A DNA stretch of 64,000 nucleotides from Lentinus brumalis (taxonomy: Eukaryota; Basidiomycota; Agaricomycetes; Polyporales; Polyporaceae): NCBI GenBank assembly GCA_001792895.1, contig MARA01000057.1:62001-126000 (forward strand), written 5' to 3'. Numbering within the stretch: the first letter of the stretch is position 1; each line of letters starts with the position of its first letter. The position numbers were made by a program, and so were the translations under genes. Shown piece after piece: positions 22,013 to 34,138 of this stretch. Under the pieces are notes generated by a model. That model made no database searches and was not told where the DNA came from. It worked only from the letters and a program-made list of their open reading frames with translations.

Positions 22013-23850
22013 CTACGCATCCGCCTCCTCAACGCACAGCGTGTCGAAGATGCTGAAACGCCCCACACCCTCGGAATAACGCTCCGCGCCCGACTTCGTG
22101 TGCTGGCCGCCCTGGGCGAAAAATTGTTTCTGCGTCTGCATCCCGCAGTCAACCCACCTGAACAATCCACCAGGGGTGAACTGGGTGAACGACATACGCT
22201 CCTCGCCGGGAGTTATCGTGGTGTTGGAGTGCCGGAGGAGCGCGGAAGGGATGAAGATTACCGTGCCCGGGGGAAACTCAATCACAAGCTTGAGGTCCCA
22301 GAGCACGATGTGACCGCCCTTCTTGTAGTCGTAGTTCCCGAGTGCCATGATGGCGCACCAGCCTGTCGCAAGATTCTTGTCGTCGACGTGAATCCGGGTG
22401 ACAGCCTCAGGTCCGAGGTTGAACGTAGCCGCCGCAAAAACGTTCTTCTCGAAGTTGAAGCGGAGGTGTGGGCAAGCACGCCGGATGACTCCCATGTACG
22501 CTTCGTAGAAGTCGTACATGTCCGGCTGGAAGAGCTTGAAACATGCTGAAGGGGGTTCATGAGTGATCAACAGAGGCATCGACACTGGCGGTGGACGCAC
22601 CGTCCATGTACCCCGCGAGGCGTTTGACGGCGTGGTGCTCGCGCATCTCGTTGATGAGGTCCTCCAAGGACCCGAGCGCAATGTTCATAGGACACTACAA
22701 CCGTGTGTGAGATAGTGACGAGGAGCGGTCGCGAATGAACCAGACACGTACCGGCTGGCCACCACCCATGGAAACCCCGAAATTCTTCGGATTGACGTCG
22801 CCGCGACGGTTGCCTGGGCGAAGAGGAAACCGTCCAGTCTCACGCATGCGTCTGAGGAGGTCGTTGACGACTTCGATCGTCTTCATCCAGTCGTCCTGAT
22901 CTGCCGGCATACCGCTCGATGTCACAAAGTTGCGGCGCCCGGCATCCAGGATGCACCACGGATTCCTGCACCTCGAGCGTGGTGAGCCCATCGGGATCCT
23001 GCATTAGAGAGCGCAGGACGGACTCACCGGCCATCGTGGCAGCGAACCTCGAAACCTCGTGCAACAAACCAGTCAAGGTTGTGCAGCTCACGTTCTTCAT
23101 CCGTATGCTTGATGCGTGTGCCTGTCCAGCCGGTGCTCGCCACAGGCAACGTGCGCATGGACTTCACGTTGATATCAAAAGCGAGGTTGATCTGCACGTG
23201 CAGGGTCTTCACGGTACCTAGGACCTTGAACGCGGCTTTCTTAAGATGGCGTCGAGGAGCCCCATACTCATCGATGTCCCTCTGCAGCTGGGCATGCATC
23301 TCACGAGCACGCTTAGCCTCGCTGCGACTCTTGTCACGCGCTTTGCCCTTGTCACTACGCCGCCTGGGTCTCCTCTCGAGGAGGACATAGACCTGTCCTG
23401 AGCGGGGGACGCTACGGACGAGAGGCTTGGGACTCTGTGACTGAACTTCCGCGGGCAGGCGAGTGGAGGCCGCATGAAAACCCCTAGACGTATGCGCGGG
23501 GTGCGATGGGATGAGGATGAAGGCGTGGTTGGGCCGTGGTGATGTACACTATGAGGATAATGTCAACTTCAATCAACTTCAATAGCAGATGACTCGCAGG
23601 AGTGACGTACACGCACCTGTCCAGCGGCATGGTGTGGAAGGGCGGTGGTAGTGGCATTACATTGAAGCTTGCGGAAGAACGCTGGAAGGGGAGGAAGCAA
23701 CACAAACGGCCGCGGTTTGTGGTGATGGAGAGCGAGCATGGGACTATCGACGTCATCGTCGGGAGGAGCGTCGGCGCTATTGTGAGCTGCGTTGGCGGCG
23801 GACAGAGCGAGCGAGAGTAGGTCCGTGTTGATTTGCAGCGGCGGCAGCAT
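22013..23850 (-). CDS. 2OG-Fe(II) oxygenase-like protein (TET/JBP-like fungal family)
   Basis: Five exons on the complement join in phase: 23617-23850, 23028-23548, 22752-22965, 22601-22694 and 22013-22545. The introns are 68, 62, 57 and 55 nt and the protein is 531 residues. The N-terminal part is low-complexity and basic. A middle domain carries 'GVSMGGGQ' and a 'GW...ERELHNLDWFVARGFEV' motif typical of this large basidiomycete family. The C-terminal double-stranded beta-helix shows the iron ligands H407-x-D409 (IHVDDKN) and distal H460 (LLRHSN). R471 (GEERMSF) is correctly spaced to hold 2-oxoglutarate. Such enzymes use Fe(II) and 2-oxoglutarate to hydroxylate a substrate; TET/JBP members act on DNA bases. 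Assignment to that subgroup, and activity, are inference. Confidence 0.75.
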
Positions 23851-24127
23851 ACATTCCCGTGGTTCTGGATCTAAACCCCGGCGGGCATGAAACGGTCATC
23901 ACCATTGTCTGGCACATGGTATCGTGCCGGCATACCTTCTGCGGGAGTTGCGCGACTGGGAGCTGCTTCCCGTTCCGAGCTCACCGGGGTCGCATCAAGT
24001 CGTCCTGCAAGGTGACATTGCGTGAGCGACTCATACGCGTGTAAGGGCGAGAAGGCGGGATCGTGGGAGTGACACGCCGTGGTGCACTAGAAGAGAGCGC
24101 GGAGTAACAACGTGAGGAGCGGGGGCT

Positions 24128-24370
24128 GCACGGGTGTTCGGGTCACTCCCAGTGCAATATCCACGGTGCGCGAGAGAAGAAGGGGCGAGCACGGGTGTTC
24201 GGGGCACTCCCAGTGCGACGGAGAGGACGCGGGAGACGAGATGGAGCAGAGGAGGCGCGACACAACCTGGGGATAACGGATGTGTCGGGTTTACGTTGGC
24301 ATGCATAGGTAAGGAGGTGATCAAGATCGTGGGGCATAGGGCACGGGTGTTCAGGTCACTCCCGGGTGCA
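24128..24370. repeat. Three dispersed copies of a 29-bp motif
   Basis: Copies at 24128-24156, 24189-24217 and 24341-24370 share GCACGGGTGTTC followed by GGTCACTCCC or a one-base variant, and end in GTGC. Spacings are 61 and 152 bp. They lie 0.3-0.5 kb upstream of the oxygenase gene start. Confidence 0.8.
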
Positions 24371-26593
24371 GTTGTGAGGGTGGGAGAGAAGGAGGAGTAT
24401 GAAGGACGATGACATGGAAGCCGACGCGAGAGAAAAGACGGGCATAGGGAGCACGGGCATAGGGACCAGAAGGAACGACCTGGACTTACCTCTCTTGGGG
24501 AGCCCCGGTTCTTCGTCGTCGCCACGCCTCTTCCGGGCTGCCCCCAAACCAGATGCATCCACCATGGTCCTGTGCAATCCACGACATCCTGCGTGAGAAA
24601 GATGCGGTCTGAGGGCCAGCAGACATTCGGAGAGCACGTCCGCGTATGTGCGGCCGGCAGGCGCACTCGCAGCTAGGGCTTGTCTGATTTCTGGTTGGCG
24701 GGTCGGTGCTGCATATACCAGGAGTTACGGTCAGCGTGTTTGGTACGCACAAAGCCACTTACACGCATTCCCGCGGCCCGACTGTTCATCGGTGACCGGT
24801 TTGAGTGCCAAACCGGCAGAAGCTGAGTAGGTGCAGACAGTCTGAGACGGATGTGCCACGAGACGGGAGCTGCGTGGACGTACTGATGGCCTGGGCAGCT
24901 TTCATGTCCGTTCGACGGGGCATGGTGGCAGTCTGAATGCGGCCGTGGATAGGCGAGGGGGACGACAGGGTAGAACGTTGCTGGGCAGGGCAAGGTAGAG
25001 AACGAGAAGGAGAACGGCGTCGCGATGAGGCTCCTGGGCCGGGATCCAGTGTGGAGATACCATGATGCCACAAGTTTCTGGGGCAGATCAGCGTCGCAGT
25101 GCCTAGCGTAGTCGCAGATGCCCGCGAGGCGCGATCAGCCGCGATGCGGCATACGGGCCCCAGTGTTAAGCCTCGGCCGCTGGCTCCTCGTGCAACCAAG
25201 GCGCAATCAATTACGCCCAAATATAATCAGAGCTCGTTGCGCTTGGGCTTGTGCGGGCTGACGTTGTTCCTGGCGTGCGCACTTTGGCTTGCGCCGGCTG
25301 ACGTTCTCCTTGAAGTCCGCATAATCGAGGTGGCTCTCCTGCGCATGGCAGCTGCACATGGTGTGGCTTGCGTATCGAACTCCGACTTGATGAGCAACGT
25401 CGGTAGCTGGGGTATTCATTGAGCATCCCGACTTCGGGATGAGCGAGGGGTTCGTCTAGCCTGGAGTCCCTTGCGGGTGTCAACTCAGGACGAGACTCAA
25501 AACTGTCGTGACTGTGAGCCTACGAGGGCTGCTGGCAACTCGGGTCTGCGGGAGCCTGGAATTCGTAGTCAGAACGGGATGTGGAGGGGTCGCGATGGAT
25601 GTGTGCGCAGATAGACTAGCTCACCCGAACCGGGCAGGCGTGCGGCTGAAAGATTCAAGCCTGAGGCCCGTCGGTTACGCATGCTGGCCTCATGTATCAG
25701 TGTGATTGCACGGCTCTTGAGCATGTCTGGCCGAGCACATCGACACACTCACGATCGAGTAGCCACGAATCGATCTTACGACTGATCGAGTGTTTGTATG
25801 GGCACGCACGCCAGCATAGTAGTCTGCAAGTGCGGGAAGGAGTTACTTAGCACTGGCAGCAACACAGATGACTATCAGCAGCCTACGTTGTTGCCTGGGG
25901 ACTAGTGACGAAACATAAGTACTGCCAACGGATTCACCAACGAAGCTGTGCAGTAAATTACGTCAGCGGGTTGCAGCTTCTAATCGCCTTTTCTGGGCCA
26001 ATGCCATGCTGCCTCCTCGCCTGATATCAACGCCCGCGAAAACATTAGTCTCGCATACCAATGGCCAACGCAAGACCACATGCGCTCACCCAGAAACACG
26101 CACAACCTCGGGCTGTGCGGTGCGCGTCTGGACGACTCTAAGTCTGTAACGCAGCGGCACTCCTCGGGTTCCCGCTTTTTCCGCGACGTGACTCTGTAAT
26201 GACGCACGATGTTACCGGCGAGTTCAACATTGCGGCATGCCCGGTCGTGTACTGATGCAATCTGCTGCTCAATTTGACTTACCCAGGGCGTCGAAGCCAA
26301 TGCCTGGTACTTCAGACACTTCTGGGTCCGAGGTCGCTCGCGCGAGACCGTCAACCACGAACGCTCCGATGGCCACCCGCAGTGCGCGCGGACACCGTCG
26401 AATGAGAGCGTTCCGAGGGCTTCAGAGTTGTCACTGAGAGGCGACGCTCACTGACGTTGAATAAACAGCGTCCAAATGGGTACTTGATGGCGTAATAGAC
26501 TTGCCCAGTCGACGGGTTCGGCATGCGCGCGAAGGCCGCCGTGATATGACCAAGCACGCGTAGGCCTCGTACTGATACGATCTTGATGTGGGG

Positions 26594-26622
26594 TGGAGGA
26601 GGAGGAGGAGGAGGAGGAGGAT
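26594..26622. repeat. (GGA)n microsatellite
   Basis: About nine GGA units in a row. Confidence 0.95.
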
Positions 26623-26942
26623 GAAACTTTGAGGCGTTCGCCGACAACTATTAGATCTCAATGTCGCGATAAGCGAGGTTGCTGCCCATGCGAGCAGATG
26701 TGAGCCCCTGGAGCGAGCCTCGTGCTGCATCATGTGCGCTCCTTGCTTAAACTATTGAAGGGGGCTGTCATGAGTGTGCACGCATGAAGAACGCCAGAGA
26801 ACGCCCATGCGAGCGGAGCGCGGCCTATGTAATGCGCCTTTTGTTGGGACGCGGTCACGAGGGCGTGTTCAGGAGCGATCCTGGCTGTCTTAATCCGGTT
26901 GAGCATCGATCACCGGCCATTCAGTTTGCTGCTCTTGTTGTC

Positions 26943-27425
26943 ATGTCGACTAGCGGTGAAAGTCATGCAGCACGCGGCCGGGTGAGTATCGAACGCGGTA
27001 CACGCTTGCTCAATGATTACTTATCATCCACGCAGACAATCCAGGCATACAGGTTTCCCTTGAAGAAGATGCCGGGCTTTACAGTGCTCACTGCGCGTCG
27101 ATACACTGGCTTTGGCGGTCAAGACATTCCCGCCCTTTCAGGGCAGTGGACTCTGACCGGGGAGTTACGCAAGCTGTCGCACACAGTACAACAGACACGA
27201 AGAAGTCGTGAGATTACGTCAATCAGCCACTTTGACGTATACGTCAAGTTGGGCCCAGAAGGAGCGACTCAATCTGTGAACCAAGGCATGCAGGCGATGG
27301 CCAGAGCAGGAGGCCCAGATATCTGCGCAGAGTTCGTCGTCGTACGTCGCAGCGACGATGGACGATGGCTCGTGGATATAAGGGTGGTTGACATTCCGAG
27401 AGTCGAACTTATAGCAATCACGTAA
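26943..27425 (+). CDS. Small uncharacterised protein
   Basis: Two exons, 26943-26981 and 27036-27425, flank a 54-nt intron with GTGAGT/CGCAG ends and keep phase. The product is about 142 residues with alternating hydrophobic strands and a single-stranded-DNA-binding-like pattern ('GQWTLTGELRKL', 'FDVYVKLG', 'CAEFVVV', 'WLVDIRVVDI'). That likeness is impressionistic. It broadly recalls the small beta-rich paralogues at 11-14 kb but shares no clear motif. An acidic frame downstream (27500-27660) may be a further exon. The true 3' end may therefore lie beyond 27425, because GTAAGT follows immediately after the ACG codon. Confidence 0.45.
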   Translation: MSTSGESHAARGRVSIERGTRLLNDYLSSTQTIQAYRFPLKKMPGFTVLTARRYTGFGGQDIPALSGQWTLTGELRKLSHTVQQTRRSREITSISHFDVYVKLGPEGATQSVNQGMQAMARAGGPDICAEFVVVRRSDDGRWLVDIRVVDIPRVELIAIT

Positions 27426-29222
27426 GTTTGCAGGAGGTACCGACTCCTACTTGGCCGCAGCTCACACGATGTTCACAACGAAAGCGTAGCGCGAAAGTTG
27501 CAAGGCCTTGAGGACATTTCTAGGGGGGCGGTGATGCCGTATGTACAGATGGACGACGATGATGCTGCCACGGAAACTACGCTCTCGGACGATGACCATG
27601 GCGACTTCACGGGAATCGACTCTCCCCAATTTCAAGGACATCATTTCCGGGAGGTATGCACCCGGGGTGGGAATAGTGGAGCTACAGATGATGAGAGAGG
27701 AGCACGGATATCTACTTACTACTACTAATACCATACATACCCAGTCAGTACTGTGAACTTGCGCGTAATCATGACCAACGATGAATCATGAATGATATCA
27801 TGCGTACTTCGAGCTCAGACGGATCTGTGTAAAGGATTGAAACTGGCTGCTTGGTGCCCTAGACGGGTAGTGTCTGCGAGTCCATGTGAGCTGGGCCAAT
27901 CGGGCAAAAATTGCCGCCAATGACGCGTTTCATACTACGGGAAATATGAGCTGGGAGCTCGTACGCCGCACGTACGCCCGCGAGGATTTGGACGGCAGCT
28001 CGAGTGAGCATCACCTACTTTGCCAGCGTCAGGCCTGCGCGTGACGATTTTACGACGCCCGTGACCTTTCAGGCGTGCGTAGATTGGTGCTCCAAGGGCT
28101 AATTCTTGCAGCCGGCAGGCACGGTTCAGGGCGTGTTCGCGCAGGGTTGGGCTTGGGAAGAAAGGCCAATGGTGGAGGATTGCTGCCAGATTGTCAGCGA
28201 ACGTGGACTGTCGCTACATACAGCGAAAGTATGAACCTTGAGACAATTAAACATCGAATTGACTGACCTCTCAAGTGCGAAGACCAAGCTAAAGACGAAC
28301 GGTACCGCAGTATGGCAGCTCGTGCATACAATCCGGTAATGTCATGGCGGATAGGTACTCGTACGACATGGTCTGGATGGACATACGTACATGTGAGTGC
28401 AGTTATAGACCTTTGCCTCGAGCGGAACCCTTACCTTGTATCCTAGACATGGACTAGGAGACCTCACGAACATCGCGTCCAGTGGCGTTGGCAGGCACTG
28501 CCTGACGAAGAGACATCCAAGTCAGCATGAAAGGTTTGCCGTGAATGCGAACATGACTACATGCCTTCAAAGCGTGACGAAGTTGCCGTGTTGACTCTGT
28601 TGAGTCTGAGGCGATGAGCACGGGTACGCCCTGGGCTCTTCAGGCAACAGATGCGTGTTTGTGAGGTGATGCTGCTGAGCAAAGGGAGCAAGCTGGGGGC
28701 GGAGGTGGAGTAGCGGTACCACCGACCTGTCGAAGGGAGCAAGCTGAATTGGTTAGACAACGATGAGAGGGAGGCGTGCTGACCGGATAGAGTACTGACA
28801 CGGAGTGCCCAAGATAACCGTCGAGCAATTGCCAATAATGCCTGATAGATGAGCGCAAGTTCAGCGGCATTGGGACGCAGTACAAGTGCCCTATGGGACG
28901 TACCAGATGTGGAGAGTACTTCCAGTGGGCAGGTCTAATCTGGGGAGGACGACGCCGTAGGTGACTGAGCCCGGTGAGCGATAATACGACGCCTCACAGG
29001 ACAACCTGCCGACCTTTCACGGCGAAGGACAGGTGAACGGCGCGAGGACCAGCGGGCGAGACTCGGGCAACAGCTGGGAGTCCACCGCGCTGGCCGAACA
29101 CGGTCCACTCTATCTGCGAATAGACGCCCGTGACCGACGGCCTCCGCCCGAGACCGCACGTGAGTGGCGCTCTTCGTGGCGCGCTGCATTCTGTCCTTCC
29201 ACGATAACGTTGATCCCTGACT
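27426..29222. other. Mostly non-coding stretch
   Basis: An acidic 60-residue frame at 27540-27730 could be a 3' exon of the preceding gene. Nothing else in the following 1.5 kb has support. Confidence 0.35.
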
Positions 29223-29728
29223 ATGGCCTCGCAAGATATTCTGTTGCCGTGCGGCCAGTATGTCTATCTCAACTTGTTTACAACTTTGTCTCTTACGGGT
29301 TGGTGAATGTATAGCATTCACCGAGTGGTACTCGCCCGCAACGGAGCGGGGACCCCAGAGGATGCAGGAGCAGCGGCACAACCGACGGCATACTACGATG
29401 TGGATGTTTGTGGGTGTGAAACGGCCAGAGTGTGGTTAAATGGTGAGTTCCTGGAGACCATAGGTATCGCCTGTCATGGCCGATCATGCTGCCAACAGCC
29501 CTGTCCTCCATCGTTCACGACCTTCTGGACGCACGGGAGGGCCGCATTTCCCTTCTGCAAGAAGCCTTGGAGGCCTCGGGCAACCTGACTCGGGAGTTTC
29601 AAGCCCGATACCGAGAAGCCGAACGGGCTCGAGCGCACAGTGATGAAGAGCTCGCACGCGTCAAAAGGATATGCGATTGTCAGTCGGCTGAGGGCTTGCG
29701 GCAGGCTATAGTCAAGGGCTCCCCATGA
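29223..29728 (+). CDS. Small coiled-coil protein
   Basis: Three exons join in phase: 29223-29257, 29315-29442 and 29499-29728. The introns are 57 and 56 nt and the protein is 130 residues. The N-terminal half has a Cys-containing strand (YYDVDVCGCETARVWL). The C-terminal 80 residues form a strong coiled coil rich in Glu, Ala, Arg and Leu (LLDAREGRISLLQEALEASG and onward), ending KGSP. The start ATG at 29223 gives a short first exon that splices cleanly, which is why it was chosen. No family was recognised. Confidence 0.55.
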
Positions 29729-30293
29729 AGTACCACCCTTGCAGTGCTGCTCCGCATGTTCGTGTTCATGAGGTCACCTTCCAGTGCTTTGATGATGTCA
29801 AGCATATGGAGGATACATTTGATACATACGTCGATGGTCGACCCCCGCGCGCATGCGAACGATCGCTGCTGGCACCTGGGGAAATCTGTACCATGCCGCC
29901 ACACGTCTGCCTGACCGACTATCTTACCAAGTTCTGAAACGGTCTCCCTACATTAGTGCGTGCATTTGTATACCGACCACCCCCCCCCCCCCGCGTCGGC
30001 CCGCCTCTCCGTCCCAATACCATTCAAGCGTGGCCACCGTCTCCTGCTCCCTTTATGTTTATACCTGTCTGGCACCTTCCTGTCCCTTTGCAAAACCAAC
30101 CCCAGTGCACGGCACCCTCAAATCTACTATCACCCTGCTTGTTTGCCCCCCCTCGATTTCTTGCTTGCGCCGTCCGCCCGCAATCGTTCCCCGTCCGTCA
30201 CCACCTCGCACGATCATCTGCCTTCTCTCTACAAATATATGTATGTGTAAGTCTGCAAGCACAACAACTGTGTATACAATGCGTCCCGCAACC
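29729..30293. other. Intergenic, includes a C-run
   Basis: No supported gene. A poly-C tract of about 14 bases lies near 29979-29992. A 70-residue frame starting at 29725 has no splice or family support. Confidence 0.35.
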
Positions 30294-32594
30294 CTACTCG
30301 CGAGGGAGGCGTAGTTCATCCATGGGGACGAGGCGGGGCCTGGCGCCCCGCGCTTCAAGTACGCCAACCTGCCACTCGTTGTGAACGACAATCATCTCGT
30401 CTAAAAAGAAATTATAATTGACCTCCCCCATCTCGCGGACGATGGGGAGGAATTGCCCAAACCACCCGTTCGTTTGCTCGCACGCCGACGAATTGTACAG
30501 CCACTCTAGGAGCTGATTGTACAGCTCCGGGAAGGCCGCCGGGTTGCAGTTTACTTGGCAAAAGGTGTCGGTGTCCTTGTGCTTGGTGAGTGCATGAAAC
30601 ACGTCGACCACGAAAGCGATATTGTCGAGTCTAGTCTCCTCAGTCGCGGATAAATGCTTGAGCAGGATGCAGGCACTGTCAAAGAAGCAGTACGACGGCT
30701 GGGCACGAGGTAAGGAGTTGGAAACGTGGCGAGCAAAAACCTCTGTGACGCGATGAGGATACAGGATTCCTGATCATGCACGATGCCACTTACGACCACG
30801 TTGGAGGGAGACTCTGCCTCGTAGAAGGTTGCCCGGGAGATTACGACTCCACAGGTACGCACGAGTAACTGTTCGTTGTGCGTCCAGCGTCGATTGATCG
30901 CAGCCTTCTTGCTGAGCGAGTCCAGTGTTTTCGCCTGCGCCTTCTTCGGGTTAGTCGGGGGTTTCCGAGACGATCCGCGACCTCGAAGGTCGTTCTCCAG
31001 AACTGCAGCGACGTCGGGATCATCTAGGACGGACGTGACAGAGTCCTGAACGCCATTGCCCGACGATGTCCGACTGTCCACCTCGCTGCTGCCGTAAGAA
31101 CGCTCAAGGTTGCGTTCGTGGCGACGGCGCAGGCGGAAGATTGCCTGACCTCGCTCGCGTCGTTCCTGTTCGAAAGCACGATGTGAGGAAGTGTTGCATG
31201 TGCGCATGCCATCGCTGACGCGCCGACTACAACCCTTGATCCCACAGATCGTATCCCTCGAGCGATGGTTCTCGCAGAACCGGTCGCGCGGGGATCGCAA
31301 CCGGGCCACACAGTGGTCTACATTGCACCGCGGATGTCCTATCGTGACTCCGTCCATGACGCACGCATTGATCCGAACTGGAAGTTTAATCAGTCAATGC
31401 GTGCCGTGGAAGTGAAAACGCGTGATGCACTGACCTGCTGGTTGACCTGGGTTGGAGGAGGGCACGATTGTTTCGCACTCATCGCACGTATGCGCCCATT
31501 GAGGCTGGCCCGTACCTGCCATGCGAATGTTCCTGAGGGCCAGTGCATCCCGAAAGCGGTCCGCCTGGGTTCCGCGGTGAGGGAGGAGGAGTTGCTCATG
31601 CCGACGCTGCGAGTCGATGAGGAGAGAATGGAGATAGAAGGCGTGCCAGACAGTGTCGCCCACGAGGGAAGGCGCATCCGCGTCCCGGGAGAGTCCGTAG
31701 TTATATACACGAGCGACGGTCTCCCCTGAAGTACTGTCGTGGTCATATTAATCAGCATCAACCGAGGGTATCATTGACGCAGTAGCTCGTACTGTGCAAA
31801 CGCCATAAGGCCTCGGACAAATTGCATCAACGATGTGTCGACATAGGAATACTCCGTGGCTTCTAAAGCAGGCGGAAGGTCGCGATGATACTCCCGAACG
31901 GAAAGGGGGCTGTCAGCACCGGTGACTCGGTAGTTCGCCCGGTAGGTCGTTTTACATGCTATAACATGAAAGTAATAACATTTCAGTCATAAACCTGCCC
32001 GAGGATAATCTGAAATCACATATCGAGACGTACCTCTGCAGTACAATGTTATGATACGTACCGGTAAGACACCCCTCCTGAGGGTAAAGAGGTGCCCGCG
32101 GAAGCCGTAAGGCGAGCCACTGGGTTGGAGTGGTCTACCAAAGTCAATGCAGCCAATAGTGGTGCAGAGGCGATGCGGGGAGATCACCACTGCTGCAGCT
32201 GATGCGCGCAGTTAGGAGACGGGTCATAAACGTCTTGACGAAGTGCACTAACCAACATCCTTCGCACTGGCCAAAGCCGCCAATCCAGCATCAACCTCAC
32301 TGTCTTCGACCAAGAGCTCTGAAGACGAGGTCCTCAAGGTAAGCCCCCCAAGAACGGCCCATAGTTGCTCGACTTGGGAAAGTCTGAGTTGTGTCAATAT
32401 ACTGAGAGAGTAGGCAATGTCGACAGGCAAGGGGGGAGATGAGCTGTGCGGCGCCGAGTGCCGGAGACTAACGTTATGATGGGTGCGAGCCGGTGCACAA
32501 CGGCGAAGAATGTGGTCAATTGAACGAAATGAAGATCTGAGAGCAGCTGGGGGGAGGCGGACAGCGCAGACACGATGTCGACAAGGAGGACCAT
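30294..32594 (-). CDS. CxC5/CxC6 cysteine-cluster protein of the KDZ-associated type
   Basis: Seven exons on the complement: 32473-32594, 32253-32443, 32034-32198, 31793-31958, 31435-31733, 30794-31377 and 30294-30740. Together they give about 657 residues. Introns are 54-75 nt, except the first gap, which is only 29 nt. The CxC5-like N-terminal part carries C116, C121 and C158/C161 (LYCRACKTTY). It is followed by 'FAHTSGETVARVYN' and a helical block (VWHAFYLHSLLID). The CxC6-like cluster is C332, C337, C349, H352, C359, C364, C375 and H380, preceded by MDGVTIGHP. The C-terminal domain has 'KHKDTDTFCQVNCNPAAFPE' and 'FGQFLPIVREMG..NYNFFLDEMI'. Proteins of this kind accompany KDZ transposons in Agaricomycetes. 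No KDZ transposase is seen in this window, so its own mobility is unproven. Confidence 0.8.
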
Positions 32595-32693
32595 GGCGGT
32601 AACTTGTAAGCAATGCAAAGCGGGTCGCAAAGGCCATGCGATGACAGTAGTCGCACCTGGAGTGCCAGACCGGTTCGGCCGATGATTATACAG

Positions 32694-32875
32694 TAGGGCT
32701 GCTCAATCCTGGTCGGTCGCTGGTCGCTGAGTGAGCGCTGGAGGTGATGCGAGACTAGGCGAGACTGCCGACGTTATCTCCTTCCTACTTAGAGCCTCGC
32801 TAAAGTCGGCTAGAGGCCTCATGAATCCGTTCAGCGACCAGCGACCGACCGACCGACCGGAGTTGAGCAGCCCTA
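32694..32875. repeat. Short inverted-repeat element (MITE-like)
   Basis: TAGGGCTGCTCAA at 32694-32706 and TTGAGCAGCCCTA near 32863-32875 are inverted copies. Both continue inward as GGTCGGTCGCTGGTCGCTGA and its complement; the right copy has extra GGTC units. The total is about 182 bp. It lies just upstream of the CxC5/CxC6 gene. TA at each end could be the target duplication. Confidence 0.7.
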
Positions 32876-33862
32876 GTTTGTCGCGATCACTTCTCAGGAC
32901 CGAACCCCCCACTCGCCCCCCGCCCCCCCCCCGGCCCCACCTTCCCCCTGCCCATCAAACATGTTCCGAAACGATAAGTGTGGTGGGACACGCACGGTTA
33001 TTCATTCTGACCTTCCGCTCATGTGCACGTAGCAATTTCAGTGTTAGCCACCGAAGCACCGATGCCTCTACGAGTCGGTCTTCCACCATGTTTGCGCAAG
33101 GCATGGAGAGACTGGAATATAAGTTGTAGTGCCAGCATGCATTGCGATCTGGTAGCGCCATATTGGCCCCACGTCCCTGGATTTGACACTAACTCGAAAA
33201 TTCCGTCAACGAGCTTTATATGAGGTGGGTTGATATACTGCATACCGTCAGACTGAGGGCCGCTATCCGACACTACTGGGCATCTCGCCCGGTTGGGAGA
33301 TAATATTCTGCGCTGGCTTGAACGTCTTCCGCACCGACTTGAGTGCCTTCCGCGCGGGCTCGTTCGTCTTCCGCTTTGACTCGAACGTCTGCCGCAGTGA
33401 CTTGACCGCCTTCCGTGCTGACTTGACCGCCTTCCGTGCTGACTTGACCGCCTTCCGTGCTGACTTGAACGTCTTCCGTGCTGACTTGAACGTCTTCCGT
33501 GCTGACTTGAACGTCTTCCGCGCCGACTTGAGTGCCTTCCGCGCCGACCTGAGTGCCTTCCGAGCCGACTTAACTGCCTTCCGCGCCGACCTGAGTGCCT
33601 TCCGCGCCGACTTAAGTGCCTTCCGCGTTCGACTTCCGCGCCAACTGGTCCGTCTTCTCGGCTGACCTGACTGAAAGTCACCACCCCGGCGCCACGTCCC
33701 TATGATGAGCACCGATTGGAGGTTGGCGGGCAGAGAGAATGGGCAGTAAACTTCACGTACGTGTGTAGTAGTATAGCAGAGTGACAGCAGAGTAACAGCA
33801 CTTGGCAGGCTGCCGCACGGCGTGGACAGTCTTCGACGTGTAGCGTCAGCATGGAGTACTTT

Positions 33863-34138
33863 CAGCGTGCACGATCTTCAGACCAAATTCCTGTGCGGGA
33901 GTTCAACAGTGAGTGGACAGTCATCCAGTAGGGTCAACGGGCTGCGAACCTAAGGATGTGTGGTTTGAATCTACCTACCTGCACGACAGCATCACACTGA
34001 CGGCGGCGAATGGCAGGAACCACCCTACTCTGATAAGTACTTGTTCGGGACTGTGTGGAGCCAGTCAACAGCGCATCGGGGGAATAAGTTGATAGTCGTC
34101 CAGAGAACCGTCTTCCGCGCCGACTTGAGTGACTTCCG
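33863..34138 (+). repeat. Duplicated block, copy 1
   Basis: 276 bp, matching 34436-34710 with a single one-base difference in a G run, by eye. It ends in the start of a 21-bp cluster. Confidence 0.9.

Larger units (their letters stand above)
23851..26942. other. Gene-poor stretch
   Basis: About 3 kb with no frame I can support. It holds the promoter side of the oxygenase gene, a dispersed 29-bp repeat (24128-24370), two similar blocks containing GGCTGACGTT near 25240-25310, and a GGA microsatellite (26594-26622). Confidence 0.4.

Noticed and set aside
24031..25220. Several 130-210-residue minus-strand frames
   Set aside because: Pro/Ser/Arg-rich composition typical of GC-rich non-coding DNA; they contain the dispersed 29-bp repeats and no splice logic.
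31265..31729. 154-residue + strand frame
   Set aside because: Antisense to well-supported exons of the CxC5/CxC6 gene.
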